Under the pieces are notes generated by a model, which worked only from the letters and a program-made list of their open reading frames with translations, was not told the DNA's origin and ran no database searches. The translations under genes were made by a program, and so were the position numbers. A stretch of 64,000 nt of DNA from Gammaproteobacteria bacterium RIFCSPHIGHO2_12_FULL_36_30. GTDB taxonomy: Bacteria > Pseudomonadota > Gammaproteobacteria > Coxiellales > Coxiellaceae. Below are positions 35,166-46,600 of this stretch, in pieces. How positions within the stretch are numbered: position 1 is the first letter of the stretch; each line of letters starts with the position of its first letter. The DNA lies in assembly GCA_001801815.1 (NCBI GenBank), contig MGXU01000010.1:459167-523166 (forward strand), written 5' to 3'.

Positions 35166-36896
35166 TTAAAACACTCTTAACTCATCTTCCATTCGCGCCA
35201 GTTCATCCCCCATGATTTTTTGTGCTTTGCTGATGAGAATTGGATCCTGACTATCTAATGCATTCTGAAATTGACTTATTAAATTCCCCACAAAAGATCT
35301 CAACCTCTCAGTTGTTTCGCTGTAAATTCTGGCTGCTCGTGATAATAATAATTTATTTGCTGCGTTTTCTCTTGGGTGTATTTTAAGTTTAGCGAGTCTC
35401 TTTAAGCATTCTTTTATTTCCTGCTCTGTCATTTCTGCATTACAACCTTGAATAATCAACTGATGCTTTTCGTTAGTATTTAGCACAGTTGCTTCAGCTT
35501 CCAATAACCCATTAATATCGTAGGTGTATCGTATATCCACTTTTACTTCCCCGGCAGGTTTTTGTGGAATACTAAATTCAAGTTCTCCAAGCCTGATGTT
35601 TTCGTTTAGATCGTAGCTTTCTCCCTGAAAAATTTCTACACGCATTTTTTTTTGATTATCAACAATGCTGTGCACAGTTTCAACACGACTCACTGGGATA
35701 GTGGTATTACGCTCGATAATGGGAAAGTAAACTAATTTTTTACTACTTTGATGGTTTGTAAAATAATCAACAACAGCCGTACCCATAGTATATGGACAAA
35801 CATCGGTAACAACGATGTCACTTAGATGTGTGTCACGCATTTTCAATCCTGCTTGAATTGCAGCGCCATAAGCAACAACTTCGTCAGGATTAATATGAGC
35901 CAAAGGTAGTTGACCAAATAATTTTGCCACTAATCTTTTAATGATCGGCATTCGAGTAGCGCCGCCGACTAAAACAATCCTATCTAACTCTTTTACACTC
36001 AAAGAAGCGTCATGCAATGCTCGAATAATAGGTTCCCTAATTTTTTGTAATAAATCCTCAGATTTTTTTTCGAATTGCTCATTAGTGAAGTTGCTGTGAT
36101 ATTCTTCCCCTTGAAAAATTATTTTAAGCGCAACAGAATCACTTTTACTTAAATTTCGTTTTACCTGCTCAGCGCGCTTATATAAAACTGCTTTGGCTTG
36201 TCGATGTTCGGTTGCACCTTTGAAAGTGTCTCGTATTTTTGGATGCTGACTAATAAAATCAGCAATGATAACGTTTGTAAAATCCTCACCGCCCAAATGA
36301 TTATTGCCAGTGCTAGCTTTAATTTCCATAATGCCATCAAACAATTCAATAACAGAAACATCAAAGGTTCCGCCGCCTAAATCAAATACTAAAAATTTTG
36401 AAGCCACATTTTTATTATTTTTTTCATGTAGCCCGTACGCTAAACCAGCCGCGCTGGGTTCATTAATAATTCTGGTAACATTTAATCCAGCCATTGTGCC
36501 TGCTAATTTAGTAGCATTTCGCTGGATGTTATTAAAGTAAGCGGGTACCGATATAATCACTTCAGTAACCGGCTCTCCCAAAACAGCCTCAGCGTCTTCT
36601 TTCAATTGACGTAAAATTAATGACGATAATTCTTCGGGGCGATAAAATTTTTTCCCCAATTGAAATTTTTTATCTGACCCCATAAAGCGCTTAAAGTTAG
36701 CCGCCGTTAAATCTGGATGACTAATTAATCTTTCTTTTGCAGTATCACCAATAAGAACAGTCCCGTCATCATCAATACTAACGACAGAAGGTGTTAAAAA
36801 ATTGCCATGTGCATTTTGAATTAAAGTGGATTGTCCGTCTTTCCAGACTGCTATCAAGCTATTTGTTGTGCCCAAATCAATACCGATATTTAGCAT
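35166..36896 (-). CDS. hscC: Hsp70 family chaperone, HscC type
   Basis: This 576-residue Hsp70 is shorter than DnaK (about 638) because the C-terminal lid is short, as in HscC. The nucleotide-binding domain has GIDLGTTNS at 5-13, FLVFDLGGGTFDVSVI near 170 and the VLVGGATRMP-type loop near 312. The substrate-binding domain begins near 365. It forms a tight pair with the J-like gene and sits between that and the candidate immunity genes of the giant toxin. A dedicated role in folding or export of the toxin is inference. Confidence 0.88.
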   Translation of the reverse strand: MLNIGIDLGTTNSLIAVWKDGQSTLIQNAHGNFLTPSVVSIDDDGTVLIGDTAKERLISHPDLTAANFKRFMGSDKKFQLGKKFYRPEELSSLILRQLKEDAEAVLGEPVTEVIISVPAYFNNIQRNATKLAGTMAGLNVTRIINEPSAAGLAYGLHEKNNKNVASKFLVFDLGGGTFDVSVIELFDGIMEIKASTGNNHLGGEDFTNVIIADFISQHPKIRDTFKGATEHRQAKAVLYKRAEQVKRNLSKSDSVALKIIFQGEEYHSNFTNEQFEKKSEDLLQKIREPIIRALHDASLSVKELDRIVLVGGATRMPIIKRLVAKLFGQLPLAHINPDEVVAYGAAIQAGLKMRDTHLSDIVVTDVCPYTMGTAVVDYFTNHQSSKKLVYFPIIERNTTIPVSRVETVHSIVDNQKKMRVEIFQGESYDLNENIRLGELEFSIPQKPAGEVKVDIRYTYDINGLLEAEATVLNTNEKHQLIIQGCNAEMTEQEIKECLKRLAKLKIHPRENAANKLLLSRAARIYSETTERLRSFVGNLISQFQNALDSQDPILISKAQKIMGDELARMEDELRVF

Positions 36897-36986
36897 TTTT
36901 TGTTGTCTCGTCGTTACTTATTAATCGGCAAGTTTTGCAGACTATTGTACCTGGTGCAAATCATTCGCGGTCTTTTAATTGAAAAA

Positions 36987-37268
36987 TTATTCTACAATGA
37001 CACCGATACCCTGAAATTCCATCGCTTCAGTAAAGTTTTTTAATATTTCTTTTTGCGTTTCTTCTGTAATAGGTGTTCCATCATCCCATTTTGAAAGTAT
37101 ATTCATACTGATTTTTTCAATTGGCTTCATTCCTGGGGCATAATCACTTTCAACCTCAATGGAAATACATTTATTAGCCTCCCTATATTCAATAACGAAT
37201 CTAGCAACTGATTGAACGATAAATCCTTTGTCACTTTTAACACCTTGTTTATTTAGCCACGTAAACAT
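36987..37268 (-). CDS. Small protein, candidate Imm74-like immunity protein
   Basis: I start this at ATG 37268 rather than the upstream TTG. The 93-residue product has a beta-rich first half (GFIVQSVARFVIEYREANK, then ISIEVESD) and an ending with SKWDDGTPITEETQKEILKNF. The strand order and the W-D-x-G-x-x-I-T-E-E block recall Imm74 immunity proteins. It lies 62 bp after the first candidate immunity gene, the position where spare immunity genes collect behind polymorphic toxins. The family link is from memory of the pattern. Confidence 0.5.
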   Translation of the reverse strand: MFTWLNKQGVKSDKGFIVQSVARFVIEYREANKCISIEVESDYAPGMKPIEKISMNILSKWDDGTPITEETQKEILKNFTEAMEFQGIGVIVE

Positions 37269-37330
37269 AATGTCTCTTTTATTTTTCTTATTATCAAAGA
37301 GCAAAATAAAATTTTAATATCACCGCATAA

Positions 37331-37609
37331 TCAATTATATCTTGAAATTTTTAATCCAAGGTTTGTAATTTCTGTGCATCGTTTAAATAATGGTGTGTCC
37401 CAATCCATGCAATCAATACAAAACATACCAAGTTTTTCGTTTGCAATTTTAATTTCTTGTGATGTATTAGCAATAATTAAAGATGTTAAATACTTATTTA
37501 AATTATTAATTAAATACCACTCGAGACTTTCTTTTTCTGGATTCTTTTTTTTAAGCTCCTCTAAAAAAATCTGAACTTGATTGATGAGTTGTTGTTTTTC
37601 AATAGGCAT
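37331..37609 (-). CDS. Candidate immunity protein of the giant YD toxin
   Basis: The ATG lies inside the last codons of the toxin gene; the two overlap by 11 bp in different frames, which couples their translation. The 92-residue product is soluble, helical and acidic-basic mixed (IFLEELKKKNPEKESLEWYL) with two cysteines (FCIDCMDW). I recognise no family. Small size, direct position and coupling are the usual marks of an immunity protein neutralising the C-terminal toxin domain. Confidence 0.7.
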   Translation of the reverse strand: MPIEKQQLINQVQIFLEELKKKNPEKESLEWYLINNLNKYLTSLIIANTSQEIKIANEKLGMFCIDCMDWDTPLFKRCTEITNLGLKISRYN

Positions 37610-40600
37610 TTGTCATTCCTCTTGGTTCATAAATTTCTCGTGGCATCATTATTTCCTGGAACGTATATTGGTCAAGTGTGCCTGTGAGAAATGTTTGTTG
37701 TGCCCCACCCCGTAATCCAAACTGTGATGCTACTCTACCAGTAAAAATTGTTGAACCATCAGGGATCTCTACTGTTGCAAGCCTTGTCGCAGAGTTGCTT
37801 GGCAAAGCAAGATCAGTGATACGTCCTGTCTGATTTTCTAATAAGCTTTCAGACGCATAACGACCTAACATTTTAGCGTCGAAATCATCGAATGCACGAT
37901 AAATTTGTCTGGGTTCCATAACATGCTCAACTCGAAAAGTTTCTAAATCAAATGAATGAAGGATTCGATTACGCCAAGTGGCATTTACTCCCGCATCACT
38001 TAATATATTTCTAGCCTCACGCACATGTGCTGCTGCAATTGTTCTTGAGTTATCAATATCAACTGCATCATCAAACTCATCCACAATCGAATTCGAAACG
38101 CCACCACGCCCAAACATACTCGCAATATTTCTTCCAATACTCGGTATCCCAGCCATCAAATTATCTGTAATATCTGCAACCCCATTGGCTAAATCTCCAA
38201 TTTCACCACCACCAACAAAAGTAGTAACTGATATGGCGGCATCCATATAAGCTTGTTTTAAACTCACAGGTTGACCAGTAACTGGATCATATCCTGTGTC
38301 TGCTTCTTCCATCGCATTGAGTGGATTGAGTGCATTGTGCTGTGATACTGCATGAGCGAACATAGGTGAAGCTGTGGCGGCAAAAAAGTTTATCGCACTG
38401 CGTCCCCACCAAGAATTCTGATTATCATAAAGTACTTTTGATAAATCATTTTCCCAAGCAGGGCGCGCAACTTTCTGCGTTTGTCTTTGTTGTATTCTTT
38501 GCGCATGATGCACTTCAACATCAGTTTGAATAGCTGATGATGCAGCAAGATAATTTGTTTCTGCAATATTATTTACACTATCACTTAATCCATTTTCATA
38601 TGCATTATATAAATTAAACATCGAATCATTTGCAGCAGAGTCGGGTGAAATGTTTCGTAATCCTGATTGTGCTCCTTGAATTTGATTTGAAAAGTTTGTG
38701 GGACTTGTTGATGCGCCCATATTCGGTGATGAATCTGATTTAATTTTATTTCCTAAATAATCTGCTGTTGGATCACCAATTGTATCGCCGGTATAATTTG
38801 CGGCTAATTCAGCTAAACTATTTACATTAATTGGCGCACCAAATGCAGCGTTAACGGCTGTATTTCCGACTTCATCAAGACCAGATTCTATAAAGTTTGA
38901 AGTGTGCTGTGGTAATTCATTATGTATTTTTCCAGATAAAACTTGCGCGACCGCTTGCTCAACAATTAATTTCAAATCTAATTTAGATCGAAGACCGATA
39001 CTCATTTCATATAATTGAACTGTTACGCCAACGGTTGCGGTTTCGGCAAATGCCGCAAAATATTTTCCATTACTTAATAATTTTGCAACACCTAATTCTT
39101 TTGCAAGGCCTGCAGTGGCGCCGCTCGTAATAGCGTTTTCAACCATTTCTTTTATTGAAAATCCATGTTGATCATCAAATGCAACAGCGATGCCTTGTGT
39201 TGCAGCGTCAGCAAGTGCGCCTGCGATAGCAAACGCGACTACCGTTTCGCCAACGGTAAGTGATGCAGCTGCAACACCAAAAATAATACCACCGATTTCA
39301 GGTGCGCAAATCATTACAACAACAGAAACAATAATTCCAATTAATTCATCCCAAAAACTTTCATGATGCGGTTTTGGTGGTGGCGGTTCAGGTGTTTTTA
39401 ATGCTGGATACATAGCATTATAAACAACTTGAATTAATTTTTCGAAAGCAGAAAAATCTCGCGCTTTGTTGTATGCGTTAATTGTTTGCATTGCATCAAC
39501 ACGCTGACCTGATGCAAGTTGCACACCACTATATGCCTTTAAAATAGCTTGATAAGCTGCATCTCGAAATAATCGATATGAAATACTTGACCAGCTATCA
39601 CCATCTTGCACTGTCGTACTTGCTGATTGTAAATTAGAAACATTTAATGCATGAACAGGATCTGCTGTTAATGACAAAGCCATTGCAGTTTGATTTTGTG
39701 AATTACCAATTTCACCGTATTCAGCAAGAATATTTCCGCGACCATCTTGAAAATAAAATGTAGGCGATACTATTGCGCCAGATAAAACGCGATATTCAGA
39801 TAATATTCGTCCTGACAATAAACTATTATAAAAATATAATGAATATTGATTTGTATCGTTTGGATTAAATGGATTGAAAACACCGGTTGTGCTATTTAAT
39901 CCACTATTCGCATCATAATAACGCGGACAAGAAACAGCTGTGCTTGTTCCGGCGGAGTCGGTGCGTGTCCCGGTGACTGATTGAATAACGGTTGTGTCGA
40001 GTAATTGAAATGTGTAAGTTAAATTGTCGGTGACGGATGACCAAGCGGTGCCGGAAGCAGTTGGTAGTCCGTCGACGTTGAATGGTGCAGCTTGGGTAGC
40101 GTATGTGGCATTTCCAGCGCTACCATCCAAGTTAAAATAAATATAATTTGGGACGCCGCCATTTTGATCATAAGTCATTTGTCTCAAAATATATTGCGTT
40201 GAGTTATTTAAATTAATAAAACTTGATAAAAATAATCCGTCTGCAGTGTAGGAAATATTTTCTGGATAATAATAAAGGGCAGAGCTGCCTGGCCATGCAG
40301 GAATTGGTACCGCGCCTTGATATATTTGACCATTGACATTAATAATAATTGTTGCAATGTAATTAGTTGATGGTGCAATTCTTCCCCAAGTTGCATCTCC
40401 GTCGGTTTGTCTGAAGTTGATCTGCACCTGACCATTAATGGATTGATCATTATTCAACATAATTGCGGTTGTATTATTTTGCGTTTCGCCAGGCACTTGA
40501 GTCCACCACCAAACCACCGCCGTAAGACCGCGACCGTCGTTCCGAGCTATGCTGTCAAAAATAACCCCGCGAGGTATGGGCAAAATAGAAGCCGAGGTGT

Positions 40601-43600
40601 CAGAAAAATTAAATTCTACAAATGCCTTGTCAATTCTTGGTTCCTTTGTGTGATATTGACCAGCAACAAAAGCACCGTCATTGTTTGGTATTGCACTAGC
40701 GGTTACAGAATCAGGCTGCGTTCCGTTTGGGATTGTTGATGGATCCCACTGAACAATCGATGAATTCACCGGATCTACACTAACAGCGAAGGGTGCTATT
40801 AGTGATGAAGTATCGGAAATATCAAAGCGCGGAAACACTTTTAAAGCCCGCTGTCTTCGTCTTGAACCAGAACTTCCGTATGGCGCCGGTGTCACACTCG
40901 CCACCCTATCATTCACATCATATCCAAATGCAGCAGACAAAGGATTGCCATCAGAAAGTGTTCCCATACTGCCGGGAATATAAAGCGCTTGCGTTGCGCG
41001 CAATCCATTTTCATAACTAAACTCATTACTTGTATTTACAATAGTGCTCGTACTATTTTGTGTTAGCTGTATATAACCCCAAGCAGATGTATAAGGAACA
41101 GTTTGAATAACGCCATTATTCAACTGACCATCATTAATTAACACACGATTTGCAGCATCTTGTGTATACCACGCATTATGTATAATTGGATTACCCGATG
41201 CAGGTTGATAAGTTGCATTTATATTTCTGCGATTGCCGACTGGATCAAACGAATTAATAATTGAAATGCCTGTATCATTTAATGTTGCTAACCACTGACG
41301 CGCATTGTAAGTCATCACCGTTGCGCGAATTGTATTTCCATTTCCATTTGTTTCTGTAATGGAGGTGATGTTGCGATTAATATCAAAAATTTGTACCAAC
41401 GTTTGCGGCATCGCAGTATTGTTATCTGTAATCGTCGATAAACGTAAACTCGTTGTCCATGCATATGTTTTATTTTTTAATGGTGTTGCAACTGGTGTTT
41501 GTGAAAAAGTATTTGTCGCCGCATCAAACGTCAACATATTTCCGTGATTAACTGTTACACCTTTTTCTTGATACAACGAACCACTTGGAAAATAAGAATA
41601 TAAATAAGTAGAATTAGATGCATCTGTTTTATTGGTTACATTTCCCCAGAAATCACGCACTAAACTCATTGTGTACGCAGTTGATCCATCAATATTAATT
41701 GCTGTATGAGATAAAATTCCATGATGACGATCATGCGAATAAAGATGCTGTTCACCCATCGGCAAAAAATGTCCGCTCATATCGCCATAAACACCTTGCG
41801 CATAAGCAGTCGCACCCATGACAGAATTTTCAGGCGGCGTTATTAAATTTACAAAACCATTTTCATTGCGCTGATAAGTCCAAGTGTCACCAGATGGTTG
41901 TGTAACAGTGATTACTTCACCTTTGCTGGTAAATGTTTTTTTCCATATATTTCCAGAAGCGCTCATGACTTGAAAATCTTGACCAAAAACATTTGGTGTT
42001 TTTGTATAGTACGGTGTGCCATCACCTGCACTGTGCGTTAATACTTGCCCTGCTTCATTACGCAAAAATAATTCAGTGTTGAGATTTGCATCTTGCACGC
42101 CAATTTTATTGCCTGACTCGTCATAACCTAATGTTGTGAGTGCTGCGACATTAGTTGTAACGTTAGAAGTACTCGTCACAGGAATCGCAGGATCTGTTTG
42201 CGTTTCTAATTTATTTAATTTGGTATGTGTAAATGCAGTCACTTCACCATTCGGAGTTGTGATAGATGATTTTTTTGCAAAATTATTAAATGTAATTTTA
42301 TGAACGGGTCGAACTGTTGTTTCATCGCCGACATATTTTTTTGCTGAGCTCGCTTGCATCGCGCTGGATGGAAATCCCGGCTCAACAAAACCACACGGTT
42401 TTCCATCAAGATCGCGCAGTGTTTCAGTAAATTCATAATTAACAACATCATCTCTATTTGCCATGACTGTTGATAATTGCGCACACGATGTTGTTGATAG
42501 ATCTTGTGTTTGAGATTGTATTTTAACTGTTTTATCACCCTCTGCATTAAAACCTGTTAATTCACCAATCGGACCAACAGCTTGCGCAGTGGTATTGCTT
42601 GTTTGAAATGTAGAATATTCCCGACCTGCCTGATCATGTTTGTGTTGCACGGGAAAAGTGCCATCACCAGGACCCTCTGCTTTTATTTCTTTAAATGCAT
42701 TTTGCTGATAAGCAATCGCGCTTTCTAAATTATTATCACGATAAGTACCGTTTAATGTTAATTCATCTCGCACATCATATTTTTTGCGATGCTCATCAAT
42801 ATGCGTTATCAAAGTTCCTGATGCGACAGTTGTTGCAGTACCATTTGTTGTTGGATGATAATCACGCGCTACTTTTCCAGTTAAAGTATGCGTCATTTGT
42901 TTTAAATTATTTTCAGCATCTTGTTTTATTAATAAATTACCGCGTGGATCTTTCATAAAGCGGTGATAAAAATCTTGCGCTGAAGTTGAAACTGGCAATG
43001 GCACAACTTCTGATGTTGGATCGGTTACAACAACACAACCGCTTGCAGGTTGATATGTTTCAACACGATCACCATGTGCAGAGACATGATAATAAATAAT
43101 GGGCTGAATTACTGTTGAGGTTGTACCAATTGTTTGCGTGCGTGGCACAAATGCTCTTGCAATTAAATAACGTCTCTCGTCATAATAAAAACTTTCAACT
43201 AAACCATTTGGATATGCTGGTGTTTTAATGGGATAGGTTTTTGTTTTAACTTTATTATCGCGCGTGTAAGTAAAAGTGACGCCAATATTTTGAGGACCAT
43301 CAGGATTATTTTCAAATGCTTGCTGACCAGAAACAATTTGCTGCGTTAATATACCGACATGAATAACACCCGTAATATTTCCAAGTATATCTCGCGGTGT
43401 TAAAACATCATGATCACGTGTTGTGTCAGCAATGCTCGTTAAAATTGTTTGTAATTCTGCAAATGTCGTACTCGTGCTGATTGTTGCTAATTGTGTTGGC
43501 GTAAGTGAATTTGCATAAGTGTATGTTTCAATTTCTCTGCTACGCACATCAAATGTTTTAACAATTGCTTTTCCATTTGCATCAACGGTTGCAATTTCAT

Positions 43601-46600
43601 TTCCATTATTATCACGCCAAATAAATTTTGTTCGAACAATATTATTTGTTTCATCTACAACAATTGATTCAGAAATGGTTTCGTCAAATGTGTTATACGC
43701 ATTATTTTTTGTCGGCGTTTGTATTGCAACGGTCGGTACATTTTGATTTGGATCAGGAATATAACAAACAACAGGATCACGCGTTACTTGTATAATTTTA
43801 CCATTTTGATCAAACGTTGAATTAAAGCTGCGATCAGATGTTGGATCTTTTGTTAAATTCGCTGCAATAATATCTGGCGTTAATCCAGTTGTATTATATT
43901 GCGATAAATTAATAGTTAATTGGGTTGCGTATACAATTAAATGCTCGCACTCACCAAAACTATTACGCTGAAATTCGCTAACATATCCCGCTTCATCAAT
44001 TTTATATTTTAATTGTCCTTGCGCATCATATGCATAAAATACAGAATTTCCTGCTTCATTTGTTTCAACTAATTTTTTTCCGTGCGCGCCGTGCACAACA
44101 GTTTTATTAATGGTTGGCATTATTTTTTCAGGACGGACTGTTAAGCTTGTTGTTTGTGTTGGATCATCAACAGAAATATTATTCCACGTATCTTGATTTT
44201 TTAAATTTAATGCATTGTAAGCAAAATTAACAATATGTTGATCAGATAAACTAACGCCTGATGCAATGCTAATCGCATTTGAATTTGCATCGTAATTTAT
44301 TTCTTTTTCTACAACAGTATTTTGAGCAGGTGTAATTTCAATTGCAGTAACATTCGCAGGATCAATGCTTGCTGAATATATTGTCGTTGCAGGAGAATAT
44401 TCGTGCCACAAACGACTCGCACCATCATAATCATACGTCCATTTATTTCCACTTAACGTTGTATGTGATGATCGTCGACTTGCACCATCATATCCAAAAC
44501 TTTCAGAATTTCCAGCGCCATTGGTGCGTGTAATTTCACGCTCAGCATTATCGTAAATTCTTTTTTCAATATTATCGACAGCTGCATTGGGCACTAAATT
44601 ATTTAATGTTGTTTGCAATGCAGAATAATTTGTAGCGGGCAATGTTACTGCTGCGCTAAATTCTGTGATTTGAACTCGATTGTTTGTATTACCATCGTAC
44701 TCATAACTTGTTACAGCGCCATTGGGTTTAACATAAAATTGCAAACGATCTAAACCGTCTACAATCCAATATGTATGACGATCATTATCGCTGGGTGTTA
44801 ATAATGCAGTAATGTCAGCAATTGATAAAGAAGCAGCAGCTTCAGGATTTGTAATTACATTTGCATACTTAATTTCATGATTAACGATATGCAATGTTGA
44901 GTGATAACATTTTTGAATAACACTTCCATCTGCATTAATAATAAATACTTCTTGTCCTGCTGGATCTAATACGCGATAAGATGCTTTGTCTAAATTAGTT
45001 TGCCTTATGTCTTTACATTTTGTTTCAAGTAAACTTGTTGTTAATGTAGTGGGATCATTATCAATGCTTGCATAATATCTAATACTAGCTATTTTTTCTT
45101 TATTTAAATTGTAGCGTGATTCAACAATAACACCGGCACGATTAACAGAAAAACGCTCATTGAATAAATCATCATAAAAATAATAAGTGTGTTGATCAAA
45201 ATCAGTTTTGAAACCAGTTTGATCTAATAATGCCTGTACCGCGGCAATCGTCATGCCAACAGATAAGCTTGTTGAAGCAACCGCAGTAATATAATGTGCT
45301 GTAAAAACAAGCTTATTTGCAGCATTATATTGATGTTCAATTACACCACCCTTAGCATTAATTTCAAAACGAATATTACCAACCGCATCTCGCACGAGAT
45401 AAGTTGTTTGACCTTTTGGATCAACTGATGCAATTAATCGATTGGTATTGTCTAATTGTTTTTCATGAGTTAATGCTAAAGCATCAGGATTAGAAGCAGA
45501 AACAGGATCAACAATACGCTGAAATTCACGTCCAAAACCATCAGTAATTAATTGTTCTTGATAGGTATGCGTTAAATTTGTAGTAAATGTGTTTAGCGTA
45601 TTTGCAGTTTTTAAACCACTATAACTTTGCGCTGTCACAACAGATGTTGCATCATTTAATATTTTTTGATGTGCTGTTGCAAGTGATCGTTTATTAAAAA
45701 GTGTTTTACGAATATAGCCTGATGGTGTTGTTGTTTTATAACGTTGTCCTAATGCATTGGTATCATGTTTAGTTTTTAAATTTAAATGAGTGGCATCTTG
45801 TATTTTATGACGCAGTTTACGGCTAATTGTATAATCGCGTTTTGTTTTTGTGTTGTACAATAATGGATTGGATTGTCTGAAACTTTCTTCAATTAACAAT
45901 CCACGCAAATCATGTTCTTTTTTATATTGATTATCGTTCGGATCAAGTTTTATTTCACACTGATTTTCCGCATTGAAAAACGCTTGCGTTGTATTGCCTT
46001 CCGCATCTTGACTGATAATAACATTTCCAAATCCATCATTAATTTGCGCAGTGCTTGCAAGCACATTATTTGCAGAGTCTAAATATTGATTAGTTACTTT
46101 GCGAGTTGCTTGCGTAAAAACAGATTGAACACTTTGCCCCATTGGCAACGTGCATAATATTTCTCGTTTAAATGCATCATTAGAAAATGCAGTGGTATTT
46201 CCATTCGCATCAGTTGATGTTGATAAAACACCGCGTGGCTCATGCGTTAATGTTGTCGTGTTGTTATTACCATCTGTGATTGATGTGCAAAGACCATGTA
46301 AATTTTTATATTCTTTTAATGTGGCAATGCTTTCAGTGCCGGCGGTTTTTGTTTCTTGCGTTTCATTGCCACGAAAATCAAATTGATAATTAATTGTGAG
46401 GGATGGTGTTGTGTTATCAATGGGCAGCTCTTTTTTATCGCACTGACCAAATGTATTGGTGTTTGTTTTTGTAACATAACCTTCTGCATCGATGTGTTCG
46501 CATTCAGCGCCTGCGCCATCATATTTATTTTTTTCTGTTTGATCATTGTTAATATCAGGTGTAATTAATGCAGTAATTGCAGGGTTAATAAATCCACCTG

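Noticed and set aside
42239-42547. 102-codon frame inside the giant toxin gene
   Set aside because: It is an overlapping frame within YD repeats without start signals.
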